From the NCBI GenBank assembly GCA_963977005.1, contig CAXBMQ010000017.1, positions 1 to 64,000 of the forward strand: DNA of 64,000 nt, read 5' to 3'. This document shows positions 43,029-52,352 of the stretch, piece by piece. The stretch's first letter is position 1. Each line of letters opens with the position of its first letter. A program made the position numbers and the translations under genes. Under the pieces are notes generated by a model. The model saw only the letters and a program-made list of their open reading frames with translations. It ran no database searches and was not told where the DNA came from. Origin of the DNA: CAXBCP01 sp963977005. GTDB taxonomy: Bacteria; Pseudomonadota; Alphaproteobacteria; MPNO01; UBA830.

Positions 43029-44477
43029 TTGAAAAACTTTAGTGATCTCGGCCTCGCCGAGAAAGTCCTTAAGGCCGTTGAGGCCGAAGGCTATACCACG
43101 CCGACCCCGATCCAGGCGCAGGTCATTCCGGCGATGCTGGAAGGCCGCGACATCCTCGGCACGGCACAGACAGGAACCGGCAAAACCGCTTCCTTCGTTC
43201 TGCCGTTGCTGCACCGGCTTGTCGACGACCACCAGCGGCCGGCCCCGAAATGCTGCGGCACCCTTATTCTCGCGCCGACGCGCGAACTGGCGGCACAGAT
43301 CGCGGACAGCGTCCGTGCATACGGTAAATACGGCCGCCAGTCGGTTGCCGTTGTGGTCGGCGGCGTGAAGCCCGGCCCGCAGATCAAGGCGATGGCCCGC
43401 GGCGTCGACATCCTCGTCGCAACGCCGGGCCGTCTGATGGATCACATGCAGGGCGGGGCTATCCGTCTCGACCAGACGACGACCGTCATTCTCGACGAAG
43501 CCGACCAGATGCTGGACCTCGGGTTTATGCCGGCGATCCGCAAGATCATGTCCAAGGTGCCGGCCAAGCGTCAGACGGCGCTGCTGTCGGCGACCATGCC
43601 GAAGCCGATCCGCGCCCTGGCGAACGATTTCCTGACCAATCCGGTGGAAGTCGCCGTCGCGACCGTCGCCAAACCGATCGAACTGATCGATCAGCGCGTC
43701 ATGCTGGTCGACCGCTCGGCCAAACGGCGTATCCTGATCGACATCGTCGGTGCACCGGATGTGGAGCGCGCGATCGTCTTTACTCGGACCAAGCGCGGCG
43801 CCGACAAGGTTCAGCGCTCGCTGTCCGATGCCGGCCTGTCAGCCGCGGCGATCCACGGCAATAAAAGCCAGAACCAGCGCACGAAGGCGCTCGATGCGTT
43901 CAAGAACGGCAATGTGACCATTCTCGTCGCGACCGACATCGCGGCGCGCGGCATCGACGTGGAAAACGTCTCCCACGTGGTCAATTTCGAACTGCCCAAT
44001 ATACCAGAATCTTACGTGCACCGGATCGGCCGGACGGCACGCGCAGGTAAAACCGGTGTGGCGGTCTCGCTGTGCGACGGCGCCGAACGCGAATACCTGC
44101 GCGATATCGAAAAGCTTGTCGGCTATAAAATCAGCTCGACCGGCGATGGCGGCGCGGGCGACGAGCCGGAACCCCGCCGCGGCGGCCGGAACGGCAATCG
44201 CCACGGCAACGGCAATCGCCAGCCGCGCAACGGCGCCCCGAAAAACGCCCGGTCGGGCAATCGTCCGCCGCGCCGGAACAAGCACAAAGCCAAGCCCGCA
44301 GCGCAGGGCGAGCGTGCGGAAGCCCGGCCCGGAAACGAGGGGGACGGCGACGGTCTCGCCCGGATGCTCGGCCAGAAGCCCGGCGGCAATCGCCCCCGGC
44401 CCGGCGGCGCGCGGCGCTCATCGCGCAAGCGCAACCAGGGTGGACGGTCGGAGAACCGACAGCCGGTTACCGCCTGA
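43029..44477 (+). CDS. rhlE: DEAD-box RNA helicase (RhlE-like)
   Basis: 482 residues, starting at TTG (AAGAAAG upstream). All DEAD motifs are present in order: Q motif TPIQAQVIP, Walker A AQTGTGKT, PTRELA, DEAD, SAT, and HRIGRTARAGKTG. The C-terminal tail (about 375-482) is a basic RG/N/P-rich stretch (GNRHGNGNRQPRNG-type), suited to RNA binding. A strong terminator follows. RhlE-type helicases work in ribosome assembly and cold adaptation. Confidence 0.94.
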   Translation: MKNFSDLGLAEKVLKAVEAEGYTTPTPIQAQVIPAMLEGRDILGTAQTGTGKTASFVLPLLHRLVDDHQRPAPKCCGTLILAPTRELAAQIADSVRAYGKYGRQSVAVVVGGVKPGPQIKAMARGVDILVATPGRLMDHMQGGAIRLDQTTTVILDEADQMLDLGFMPAIRKIMSKVPAKRQTALLSATMPKPIRALANDFLTNPVEVAVATVAKPIELIDQRVMLVDRSAKRRILIDIVGAPDVERAIVFTRTKRGADKVQRSLSDAGLSAAAIHGNKSQNQRTKALDAFKNGNVTILVATDIAARGIDVENVSHVVNFELPNIPESYVHRIGRTARAGKTGVAVSLCDGAEREYLRDIEKLVGYKISSTGDGGAGDEPEPRRGGRNGNRHGNGNRQPRNGAPKNARSGNRPPRRNKHKAKPAAQGERAEARPGNEGDGDGLARMLGQKPGGNRPRPGGARRSSRKRNQGGRSENRQPVTA

Positions 44478-44509
44478 ACGACGCCTTAAGTAGCGTCTGA
44501 ACGATCCCG

Positions 44510-44546
44510 ACGGCCACCGGAGTCCTTCACCGGTGGCCGTTTTTTA
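44510..44546. terminator. Strong terminator behind the DEAD-box helicase
   Basis: ACGGCCACCGG and CCGGTGGCCGT form a perfect 11-pair stem around a 9-base loop, running into TTTTTT. It is between convergent genes, so it ends the helicase transcript. Confidence 0.93.
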
Positions 44547-44566
44547 TTGGCGACTTTCAGTCTGTC

Positions 44567-46180
44567 TCAGCCTACCCCGCCATAGGCAACGGCGGACAGG
44601 TCTGCCATGTCGCGTTTCCAGGTTGTCAGATCCTCGACCGCGAATCCCGACAGGTGATCGTGGCCGCAGGCCCGTGCCATGACCTGCATGAGTTCGACCG
44701 ATGCTTCGAAGAAGTTCTTGAGCTGGATCGCGGAGCTTTCGACCACCAGGCGGCTGACCAGGTGCGGTTGCTGGGTCGCGATGCCGACCGGACAGAAATT
44801 GGTATGGCAGGCCCGCATGGCGATACAGCCAATGGCCTGCATGGCGGCGTTCGAGACGGCGACGGCATCCGCGCCGAGTGCCAGCGCCTTGATGAAATCG
44901 GCGGGTTTGCGCAGGCCCCCCGTGATGATCAGCGAGACATCGCGCCGCCCCGCCGAATCGAGATGGCGCCGCGCGCGGGCCAGCGCCGGGATTGTCGGTA
45001 CCGAAATATTGTCCCGGAAGATAATCGGTGCGGCGCCGGTGCCGCCGCCACGGCCGTCGAGGATGATGTAATCGACCCCGACATCGAGCGCGGCATCGAT
45101 GTCTTTTTCAATGTGCTGGGCCGAGAGCTTGTAGCCGATGGGAATGCCCCCGGTGCGGTCGCGGACCTCGTCGGCAAATTCCCTTATCTGGCCGGTTTCG
45201 GTCCAGTCCGGGAAGCGGGCGGGAGACACCGCCGGCTCTCCTTCCTCCAGACCGCGGACTTCCGCGATTTTGCCGTTGACCTTGTCTCCGGGCAGGTGCC
45301 CGCCCGTGCCGGTCTTGGCGCCCTGGCCCCCTTTGAAATGAAAGGCCTGCACGTCGGCGAGCTTTTCCCATGCGAAACCGAACCGGCCGGACGCAAGCTC
45401 GTAGAAATAGCGGGAATTCTCGGCCTGTTCTTCCGGCAGCATGCCGCCCTCGCCGGAACAGATACCGGTGCCGGCAAGCTCCGCTCCACGCGCCAGGGCG
45501 ACCTTCGCGGGCTCGGACAGCGCGCCGAAGCTCATATCCGAGACCAGAAGCGGGATATCCAGCTCGAGCGGCTTCTGCGCGTTCGGGCCGATCGTCACGT
45601 TCGTGCCGACCGCGGCTTCGTCGAGCAGCGGCGGATTGTGCAGTTGCGCCGTCAGCAGCTGGATATCGTCCCAGCGGGGCAGTTCGTCGCGCGGCACACC
45701 CATGGAGGCAACTTCGCCGTGATGGCCGGTTCTGGACAGGCGGTCCCGGGCATATTGCTGTATCAGCCCGTTTAGCGGCTCCTCGGCCGTGCCGTGGCTG
45801 GTATCGGCGTACAGGCCGAGATAGGCGTCCCGGTCGAAGGGCTGCGGGTGCCTGTCTGCCCAGGCCTGTATCTCGTCTTCATCGACCAGCACGTCGCCGT
45901 CGTCGATCCAGCTCGAGAATTTTTCCAGGGCTTCCGTATTGTTGTACTCGGACACACCGGTTTCGAGCTTGTAGTCCCAGTTGTGGACCCCGCAGATCAG
46001 ATTGTCGTTATCGTCGACGAAGCCATCCGACATCAGCGCGCCGCGATGCAGGCAACGACCGTAGAAGACCGAGACCGCGTCATCGAAACGCACGATGACA
46101 AGGTCGATGTCGGCAACGAGCGCATATTGCGGTTGCCGGTCGTCGAGGTCGTCAAATCTGACGACGGAAATCTTTTTCAT
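44567..46180 (-). CDS. Rieske-glutamate synthase (FMN domain) fusion protein
   Basis: 537 residues. Residues 1-105 form a Rieske domain with ligands Cys43-x-His45 and Cys63-x-x-His66. Residues about 150-520 match the FMN-binding synthase domain of glutamate synthase, including CxxxxxCxxxxC at Cys452, Cys458 and Cys463 for a 3Fe-4S cluster and the GGGTGAAP stretch. The glutaminase domain of GltB is missing. The Rieske part probably supplies electrons, suggesting an FMN-dependent reductive or oxidative amination. The ATG overlaps an upstream stop by 4 bases. Confidence 0.85.
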   Translation of the reverse strand: MKKISVVRFDDLDDRQPQYALVADIDLVIVRFDDAVSVFYGRCLHRGALMSDGFVDDNDNLICGVHNWDYKLETGVSEYNNTEALEKFSSWIDDGDVLVDEDEIQAWADRHPQPFDRDAYLGLYADTSHGTAEEPLNGLIQQYARDRLSRTGHHGEVASMGVPRDELPRWDDIQLLTAQLHNPPLLDEAAVGTNVTIGPNAQKPLELDIPLLVSDMSFGALSEPAKVALARGAELAGTGICSGEGGMLPEEQAENSRYFYELASGRFGFAWEKLADVQAFHFKGGQGAKTGTGGHLPGDKVNGKIAEVRGLEEGEPAVSPARFPDWTETGQIREFADEVRDRTGGIPIGYKLSAQHIEKDIDAALDVGVDYIILDGRGGGTGAAPIIFRDNISVPTIPALARARRHLDSAGRRDVSLIITGGLRKPADFIKALALGADAVAVSNAAMQAIGCIAMRACHTNFCPVGIATQQPHLVSRLVVESSAIQLKNFFEASVELMQVMARACGHDHLSGFAVEDLTTWKRDMADLSAVAYGGVG

Positions 46181-46644
46181 GTCACTTCCTGCTCTGCGAA
46201 ATTGAAGACGGCATTTCTTTTACGGATGGTGACCGGCCTGCGGATGTTCCTTCGGCCTCCGTTTCCGCGCAATCGCCCCGGCCGGCGATGCGTGCCGCAT
46301 ACCACCGCGCACCCGGGCAGGAGCGCCATTGCCGCGAGCGTGCCCAACGCGCCCGAGAGCGGCAGCCCGACCGTCAGCATCCGTAGAGGCCAGACATGGC
46401 GTTTGCGGAGGGCGTCGAGATCGACTTTGGCGGCGTCGAGGAACAGCAGGACGATCAGCGCGATCTCGGCGACCAGATGGAGGCTGGCTTGGGCGTCTTC
46501 ACGCGGCATCAGCCCGGTCTGCGACAGCGCAAAGCCGAAGCCGAGAAAAATCATCGGCGCGGTCACGACCGTCGACGACAGGCGCTTCGCGACCATCGTG
46601 AAGGCCGCGGTAAAGATGGCCGTGATGAGAAGCCCTGTTTCCAT
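46177..46644 (-). pseudogene. Truncated cation/proton antiporter fragment
   Basis: 155 residues. The first roughly 110 (METGLLITAIFTAAF, then several membrane spans such as LHLVAEIALIVLLFLDAAKVDL) match the N-terminus of CPA-type Na+/H+ antiporters, which are normally around 400 residues. After LLPG the chain turns into a charged, non-membrane tail (VCGTHRRPGRLRGNG). That looks like an internal deletion with shifted frame. Its stop overlaps the Rieske-glutamate-synthase ATG by 4 bases, so the fragment might still carry translation onto the next gene. Confidence 0.6.
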
Positions 46645-46704
46645 GCGTCCGGGTCCGATATTGGAAGCCGGCAGTATGGCCGTTGGCCGCGTCTTTGTCA
46701 GATG

Positions 46705-46734
46705 CCGGGTCCGCGACGGCCGTCACGGACCCGG
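46705..46734. terminator. Perfect long hairpin behind the SlyD-type gene
   Basis: CCGGGTCCG and CGGACCCGG pair, and the inner part CGACGGCCGTCA extends the stem. It lies just downstream of the isomerase stop on the minus strand. No T-run follows, so it may be a Rho-assisted terminator or an RNA-stabilising hairpin. Confidence 0.5.
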
Positions 46735-46738
46735 AGGA

Positions 46739-47179
46739 TTAGCCCGCGGCGCTGACGATTTCGACCAGTTCGATGTCGAAGGACAGGTCCTGACCGGCCA
46801 GCGGGTGGTTGCCGTCGAGCGTGACCTGTTCTTCCTCGACCGCCGCGATGGTGAGAACCAGCGTCTGCCCGTCGGGGGCGGTGGCCTGCAGCTGGGCGCC
46901 GACGACAAGGTCGACTTCCTGCGGGATCATGGACCGCTCGACGGTCTGGACGGCGTCGGGCTGGTGCGGCCCGTAGGCGTTCTCCGCCGCGACATCGACG
47001 GTCGCCTTGTCGCCGGTCGCCATGCCGACGCAGGCTTCCTCAAGGGTCGGAATGATGGTGTTCGCGCCGATCGTGAACTCAAGCGGGTCACGGCCTTCGG
47101 AGGAATCGAAAACCGTCCCGTCGGTGAGTTTGCCGGTGTAGTTGATGCGTACGGTGTCGCCGCTGCTGGCCTGGGCCAT
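46739..47179 (-). CDS. FKBP-type peptidyl-prolyl isomerase (SlyD-like)
   Basis: 146 residues from the ATG at 47179, behind AAGGAGACATATC. FKBP core with TVFDSSEGRDPLEF and IIPTLEEACVGM, interrupted by an insert-in-flap region (AYGPHQPDAVQTVERSMIP and on), typical of SlyD chaperone-isomerases. The His-rich metal-binding tail of E. coli SlyD is absent. It catalyses Xaa-Pro isomerisation in the cytoplasm and aids folding. Confidence 0.93.
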   Translation of the reverse strand: MAQASSGDTVRINYTGKLTDGTVFDSSEGRDPLEFTIGANTIIPTLEEACVGMATGDKATVDVAAENAYGPHQPDAVQTVERSMIPQEVDLVVGAQLQATAPDGQTLVLTIAAVEEEQVTLDGNHPLAGQDLSFDIELVEIVSAAG

Positions 47180-47430
47180 GATATGTCTCCTTTTCGTAAC
47201 AGTGCGCATCCAGCGCACCGCCTTCCTCTGGCGACATACCGAGCGATGGCCGGCCGACAGAAACATCCCCGGAGAATCCGCGGATTTGCAGTATTTCCGG
47301 GAACCTAACAGTGTAAATCGACCACTGCAAACGCGGTACGCGCGGCGCCGCTATCGCGCATATGCTTTCGCCCAAAATCAAATTCGACTATGGCTAGGCG
47401 CATTGAATAAGTGTCCCACAAGGTCCTGTC

Positions 47431-48381
47431 TTGCCTTCTGAACTCCCTTTACCGTCATCCGGTGTCAGCGTCATCGTTCCCGCCTATCAGGCGGAAACGA
47501 CCATTGCGCGTGCGCTGGACAGCGTTCTGGCGCAGACGGCGCTGCCCGGCGAGATCATTGTCGTCGACGACGGATCAACGGACGGGACCAGAGACGTCGT
47601 GAATGCATACGTGACCAAATCGCGTTCCGACCCGATGGCCTGCGAGATCCGGCTGTTCGAGCAGAAAAACCTCGGTGCCGGCGCGGCGCGCAACCGGGGT
47701 CTTGTCGCATCCGCGAACGAATTGGTGGCGTTTCTGGATGCGGATGACGAATGGCTGCCGGAGAAAATGTCGCGCAGTCTGGCGACGATGAAATCGGGAG
47801 CGGCGGACCTGGTGTCGCACGACTATCTCCGCGCCGAGGGCGACGACACGACCTATATTTCCTGCGCCCAGAATTTCAGCCGGCGGCCCGACCCGTTTGT
47901 CGACTATTTCCTGCGCGGCTATATCGCGACGTCGACGGTTGTGGCGCGGCGCCAGCTCTTGATCGATGCCGGCGGCTTCGATCCGTCGCTCCGCGCCGGT
48001 CAGGATTACGAACTCTGGCTGGCCGCGATCGGCCGGCCGGGCATGCGGCATCATGTTTTTGCCGAAGCCCTGACCCGTTATCACGTCACACCGAACAGCA
48101 TCACCAGCCAGGTGGAACTTCGGCGCCGGACGTCATGGCGAACCCTGCGACGCCATTTCGCGGCGCTCAGCGGCAGGAGCCGGTTCCCGAGGGCGGTCGC
48201 GATGATGCGGGCGGCGATCATCTATCTCCAGGCGGCGCAGGCCTATCGGGCCGCCGGGAATTATCCGGGAACGTTCTCGGCGCTCTTCCGGCTGCCGTTC
48301 CGGGTCGTATCGGTTGTCGCGTTCCGCAGCGGTGGCGGGGTCGACCGTCCCGATTTTCTGCAGCGCGACCGGCCGTCGTGA
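47431..48381 (+). CDS. Glycosyltransferase family 2
   Basis: 316 residues from a TTG start (AAGGTCC upstream; no better in-frame start before the conserved region). The GT-A fold begins with VSVIVPAYQAETTIARALDS, the VVDDGSTDGT motif follows near residue 48, and FLDADDEW carries the DxD metal-binding acid pair. It transfers a sugar from a nucleotide-sugar donor, probably to a surface polymer. No other polysaccharide gene lies next to it. The C-terminal 90 residues are helical and less conserved. Confidence 0.88.
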   Translation: MPSELPLPSSGVSVIVPAYQAETTIARALDSVLAQTALPGEIIVVDDGSTDGTRDVVNAYVTKSRSDPMACEIRLFEQKNLGAGAARNRGLVASANELVAFLDADDEWLPEKMSRSLATMKSGAADLVSHDYLRAEGDDTTYISCAQNFSRRPDPFVDYFLRGYIATSTVVARRQLLIDAGGFDPSLRAGQDYELWLAAIGRPGMRHHVFAEALTRYHVTPNSITSQVELRRRTSWRTLRRHFAALSGRSRFPRAVAMMRAAIIYLQAAQAYRAAGNYPGTFSALFRLPFRVVSVVAFRSGGGVDRPDFLQRDRPS

Positions 48382-48399
48382 AGGTGTCCGGTCGCCCGG

Positions 48400-50499
48400 T
48401 TACGTTCCGAGGACGACAAGCCCATCCGCGGCGGCGACCCCCTGACCGTCCGATCTCACGAAGAGCGGGTTGATTTCGGCATCGGCCAACCGGTCGCCCA
48501 GCACGAGACACATTCGGGAAAAACCGATGGCCGCGTCGACGAGGGCATCGATATCGGCGGGCGGCTTCCCGCGATAGCCTTTTAATACGGTCGCGATCTT
48601 GAGGTCTTCCAGGGCGCCGCGGATATCCGCCGCGGTCGCCGGCAGAAGACATACCCCGAAATCCTCATATATTTCGGCAAGGGTGCCGCCCGCGCCCAGC
48701 AGCAGCGCAGCTCCGAGCACCGGGTCGCGGCGGAATCCCAGGATTATCTCCGTGGCATCGGTGATCTGTTCCTGGATCAGAAACCCTTCATGCGCGGTCA
48801 CCCCTGCTGTGCGGGCAGCCGCTACGATCTGCGTGCAGACCTGCGGGACATGTTCCGGCTGGACATTGAGGCGGACACCGCCGGCTTCCGTTTTGTGCAG
48901 CACGCCGCGCGCCAGAATTTTGACAACCACCGGGCCGCCCAGCGCGGCGGCAGCGGCGTGCGCCTCTTCCGGCGTGGTGACGACGGTTTCGCGTACGCTG
49001 CCGATTCCGAAGGCAGCGAATAGCTGTTTCGCTTCGGCTTCGTTCAGATTGCCGGTGCGGTCATCGAAGGGGGCGGGGATGGTGGTCCGGTCATTCGCGG
49101 ACCGGTCCGTCACGTCCGCGCCGCGCCGCGGCGGACCGGCATCGCGAAGCGCGTCCAGCGCGGTCGCGCAGGCTTCGGGTGTGTCGAAGGCCGGAATCTC
49201 CGCTGCGTTGAGCCGCGTCACAATTCCCGGCGCTGCCGGGCTCGTATAAACGATCAGCGGCTTGGCGGCCGTTTCCTTCGCGCGGATGACCGGGTCCGCC
49301 ACAAGATGGGGGCGGCCGACCGACGAAGACCCGACGACCGGAATGACCGCATCGAAGTCGTCGCTTTCCGCCAGCGTCATGATCGCGCGGTAGGTTACCT
49401 CCGGGTCCAGGCCGGCAAGGGTCAGGTCGACCGGGTTACGGTTCGGGGTGAAGCCGTCATCCTGGAGGATCGCGGTCAGCCGGCGGGTGGTTTCCGCCCC
49501 CGGGGCCGGGGTCTCGAATCCCGACATGCCGCAGATATCGGCGACCAGTCCGGCGGCGCCGCCGGTATGGGTGACGATGGCGATGCGGTTGCCTTTTAGC
49601 CGGGGGGCGACGGCGAGGGCGGCCGGGATATCGATCAGGTCGGAAAAGCGGTTGGCGCGGATTGCGCCGATCCGGCGGACATAGGCATCGAATACCCGGT
49701 CTTCGCCCGCCAGCGCCCCGGTATGCGAGGCCGCGGAGCGCGCGCCGGCTTCCGAGCGGCCGACCTTGTAGATGACGAGTTTCTTGCCGGCGTCGGCGGC
49801 GGCCATGGCGGCGTCACGGAACAGCGTCGGCTTGCGGACTGTTTCGAGATACAGTGCGATAACGCGCGTGTCGCGATCCCCTGCGAGGTAGGAGACCGCA
49901 TCGGCGGCGTCGATATCGGCTTCGTTGCCCGTCGCGATCAGGTGCGACAGCCCGACCCCTCGTGCCGCGGCGCGGGACATCAGAGAGCCCAGGATGCCGC
50001 CGCTTTGCGAAACCACGGCCACGCCGCCCTTATAGCGGTCTTCGACATCGAGTGCGCCGGAGGCCGACAGCGTTATGTCGTCGGTCATGTTCAGGAGGCC
50101 GATCGTATTCGGCCCGAGCAGACGCATTTTGCCCGCCGCCTTTACCAGCGATTCCTGCCGGGATTTACCTTCGCTGCCGGATTCGGCGAACCCGCCGGCG
50201 AGGACGATCGCCGCGCCCGTACCGAGCGACGCAAGATCGCGGATGCTCGCTTCCGCATGAGCGGGGCCGACCAGCACCATTGCGACATCCGGCGCGCCGG
50301 GCAGGCTCCCGATGTCGGGGTAGCAGGGGAGACCGCCGATTGTTTCGGCCCTGGGATTCACCGGCCAGATATCTCCCGTGAAACCGTGCTTGACGAGAAA
50401 ATGCAGCGGCCGCCCGCCGATCTTTGCCGGGTCGGATGACGCGCCGATCAGCGCGACGCTGCGCGGCCGGAAAAGACGCTCAAGGCTTGCGTCGGTCAC
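48400..50499 (-). CDS. ADP-forming acyl-CoA synthetase (acetate-CoA ligase family)
   Basis: 699 residues from GTG 50499, two bases after the enoyl-CoA hydratase stop (GTG 50529 would add 10). Domains in order: CoA-binding (about 10-125, LIGASSDPAKIG), ligase CoA subdomains with SHTGALAG, whose His is the phosphorylated residue of the family (about 255), and a C-terminal ATP-grasp domain (about 480-690, GGPVVVKI). It converts acid, ATP and CoA to acyl-CoA. With the adjacent hydratase it supports activation and beta-oxidation of an organic acid. Confidence 0.9.
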   Translation of the reverse strand: MTDASLERLFRPRSVALIGASSDPAKIGGRPLHFLVKHGFTGDIWPVNPRAETIGGLPCYPDIGSLPGAPDVAMVLVGPAHAEASIRDLASLGTGAAIVLAGGFAESGSEGKSRQESLVKAAGKMRLLGPNTIGLLNMTDDITLSASGALDVEDRYKGGVAVVSQSGGILGSLMSRAAARGVGLSHLIATGNEADIDAADAVSYLAGDRDTRVIALYLETVRKPTLFRDAAMAAADAGKKLVIYKVGRSEAGARSAASHTGALAGEDRVFDAYVRRIGAIRANRFSDLIDIPAALAVAPRLKGNRIAIVTHTGGAAGLVADICGMSGFETPAPGAETTRRLTAILQDDGFTPNRNPVDLTLAGLDPEVTYRAIMTLAESDDFDAVIPVVGSSSVGRPHLVADPVIRAKETAAKPLIVYTSPAAPGIVTRLNAAEIPAFDTPEACATALDALRDAGPPRRGADVTDRSANDRTTIPAPFDDRTGNLNEAEAKQLFAAFGIGSVRETVVTTPEEAHAAAAALGGPVVVKILARGVLHKTEAGGVRLNVQPEHVPQVCTQIVAAARTAGVTAHEGFLIQEQITDATEIILGFRRDPVLGAALLLGAGGTLAEIYEDFGVCLLPATAADIRGALEDLKIATVLKGYRGKPPADIDALVDAAIGFSRMCLVLGDRLADAEINPLFVRSDGQGVAAADGLVVLGT

Positions 50500-50500
50500 G

Positions 50501-51316
50501 TCAGGATTTCGGCCGGTCGAGGAACGCACTTACGGCATCGCGGTGCGAATCGGTTGTATAACAGATGCCCTGCGCCTGGCTGCCGAGGGCGAAAATTTCT
50601 TCAGCCGTCGATTCGAGGCTCTGGTTCATGATCGACTTGGCAAGCGCGAGCGCATCAGACGATCCGACCGTCATGGTGGATGCAAAGGCGATGGCATCGG
50701 CGATCAGCGTATCGGGCGCGGCGACCTGCTCGATCATGCCGATCGAGACGGCTTCGTCGGCGCCCAGCATGCGCCCCGAGAAGATAAGCTCCTTTGCCCG
50801 GGCGAGGCCGACGCGGCGGGGCAGGAAGTACATGCCGCCACCATCCGGGATCAGACCACGGAGCACGTAGCTCATCACGAAGGTCGCATTGCTGGCACCG
50901 ATCACGAAATCGCAGCACAGCGCGAGGTCGCAGCCGAGACCGGCGGCGGCGCCATTCACGGCGGCAATCGTCGGTTTGGGGATGTCGTGCAGCATGGTCA
51001 GAAGGTGGTGGGTCCGGCGCTGTCGCTGCCAGCCGTTGATGCCGACGCGTCCCGCCGGCGCCGAGAGACGTTCGCGCATTGCGGCAATGTCGCCGCCGGC
51101 GCAAAAACCCTTTCCGCGTCCGGTGATCACGATGGCGCGGACATCCGCCGACCGGTCTGCCCAGTCCAGGACTTGGATCAGGTCGGCCCGCATTGCATCG
51201 TTGATCGCGTTGCGTTTGTCGGGCCGGTTCAGGGCGATAACGGCGACGCCGTCCGTGAGGTCCGTGTCGATCAATGTTGTTTCGGGACAGCCTGCCGTTG
51301 CCGCGTTGTCAGCCAT
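50501..51316 (-). CDS. Enoyl-CoA hydratase/isomerase
   Basis: 271 residues from the ATG at 51316 (GGGAGACGACC upstream). Crotonase fold with RPDKRNAIN, the oxyanion region CAGGDIAAM, and GAAAGLGCDLALCCD. The two catalytic Glu of true hydratases are not clear: the second position lies in RGLIPDGGGMYFLPRR. A hydratase or isomerase role are both open. It is coupled with the acyl-CoA synthetase gene downstream. Confidence 0.9.
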   Translation of the reverse strand: MADNAATAGCPETTLIDTDLTDGVAVIALNRPDKRNAINDAMRADLIQVLDWADRSADVRAIVITGRGKGFCAGGDIAAMRERLSAPAGRVGINGWQRQRRTHHLLTMLHDIPKPTIAAVNGAAAGLGCDLALCCDFVIGASNATFVMSYVLRGLIPDGGGMYFLPRRVGLARAKELIFSGRMLGADEAVSIGMIEQVAAPDTLIADAIAFASTMTVGSSDALALAKSIMNQSLESTAEEIFALGSQAQGICYTTDSHRDAVSAFLDRPKS

Positions 51317-51466
51317 GGTCGTCTCCCTTCGGTGTGTGAGGGGTTTCCGCTGCGTTCGTTTTAGTCTTTCGCGAACGGGAGGGGAATGTTCCCCTGGTGG
51401 ATTGGTTTGCGCATCGCGATCCGGCATATTGGGTTCAGAGAAATATCAAAACGGGACAATCGAAAA

Positions 51467-52330
51467 ATGGGCGATATTCCACGGCTTAACGGCCTGATCG
51501 GTGCGTTGGAAAACGGCGGGAACGCATTTTCGGCATTTACCCCCATGGATGTGCAGAGCGCGATGTTCATGGCGGCGTCGAAATATGACGGTGTGGTCTA
51601 CGAGGGCGAGCATCTTCCCTGGGATATTGTCGCCCTGCGCGATTCGCTTCAGTTCATGATGGACCGTCGCCGGATCGCCGATAGCGGCTCGATCGCACCG
51701 CCGGTAACGCCCCTGGCGCGGGTGCCTGTAAACGGCGTCGAGAAGGGCCAGTGGCATGCCAAACAGGCGCTCGATACCGGGGTTTACGGCATCGTCTGGC
51801 CGCATATCAGCACCGTCGAGGAAGCCTATAACGCCGTCGCCGCCTGCCGGTATCCGCGCCTGAAAGACAAGCCGCTCTATGAGCCGCAGGGTATTCGCGG
51901 AGACGGGCCGGTGCGCGCAGCGCGCTACTGGGGGCTAACCCAACAGGAATATTACGACCGCGCCGATGTGTGGCCTCTGGATCCCAAGGGAGAAATTCTC
52001 GTCGTTCTTCAGATCGAGGACACCAAGGGGATAGAGAATCTGTCGGACATGCTCGCGAACGTCCCTGGCATCGGCGCCGTTCTGATCGGCGAAGGCGACC
52101 TGGGCCAGGAACTGGGTTTTCCCCGGCAATACGATCACCCGGAACTTCTGAGCGCGATGGCAGAGGTCGTCGATATCTGCAAGCGCCATGACACGATTGT
52201 CGGCCATCCGCATGCGACCGCAGGCAATATGCAGGACCTGATGGACCAGGGGTACCGCTTTCTGATGGCGGCGCCCGCGCGGACGTTCCACGACCTTGAA
52301 AAAGGCCTGGAACTGAGCGGCCGCAAATAA
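51467..52330 (+). CDS. HpcH/HpaI aldolase-type protein
   Basis: 287 residues from the ATG at 51467. TIM-barrel pattern of class II pyruvate aldolases: FTPMDVQSAMFMAA near the start, EGEHLPWD, the metal-binding Glu in LQIEDTKG and Asp in GEGDLGQELG, and GHPHATAGN. The catalytic Arg of HpaI (QxxR region) is not obvious. Family members cleave 4-hydroxy-2-keto acids to pyruvate and an aldehyde. It precedes an amidase by 22 bases, so the two probably form an operon. Confidence 0.82.
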   Translation: MGDIPRLNGLIGALENGGNAFSAFTPMDVQSAMFMAASKYDGVVYEGEHLPWDIVALRDSLQFMMDRRRIADSGSIAPPVTPLARVPVNGVEKGQWHAKQALDTGVYGIVWPHISTVEEAYNAVAACRYPRLKDKPLYEPQGIRGDGPVRAARYWGLTQQEYYDRADVWPLDPKGEILVVLQIEDTKGIENLSDMLANVPGIGAVLIGEGDLGQELGFPRQYDHPELLSAMAEVVDICKRHDTIVGHPHATAGNMQDLMDQGYRFLMAAPARTFHDLEKGLELSGRK

Positions 52331-52352
52331 CATTCAAGCAAGGAGAGAACAG

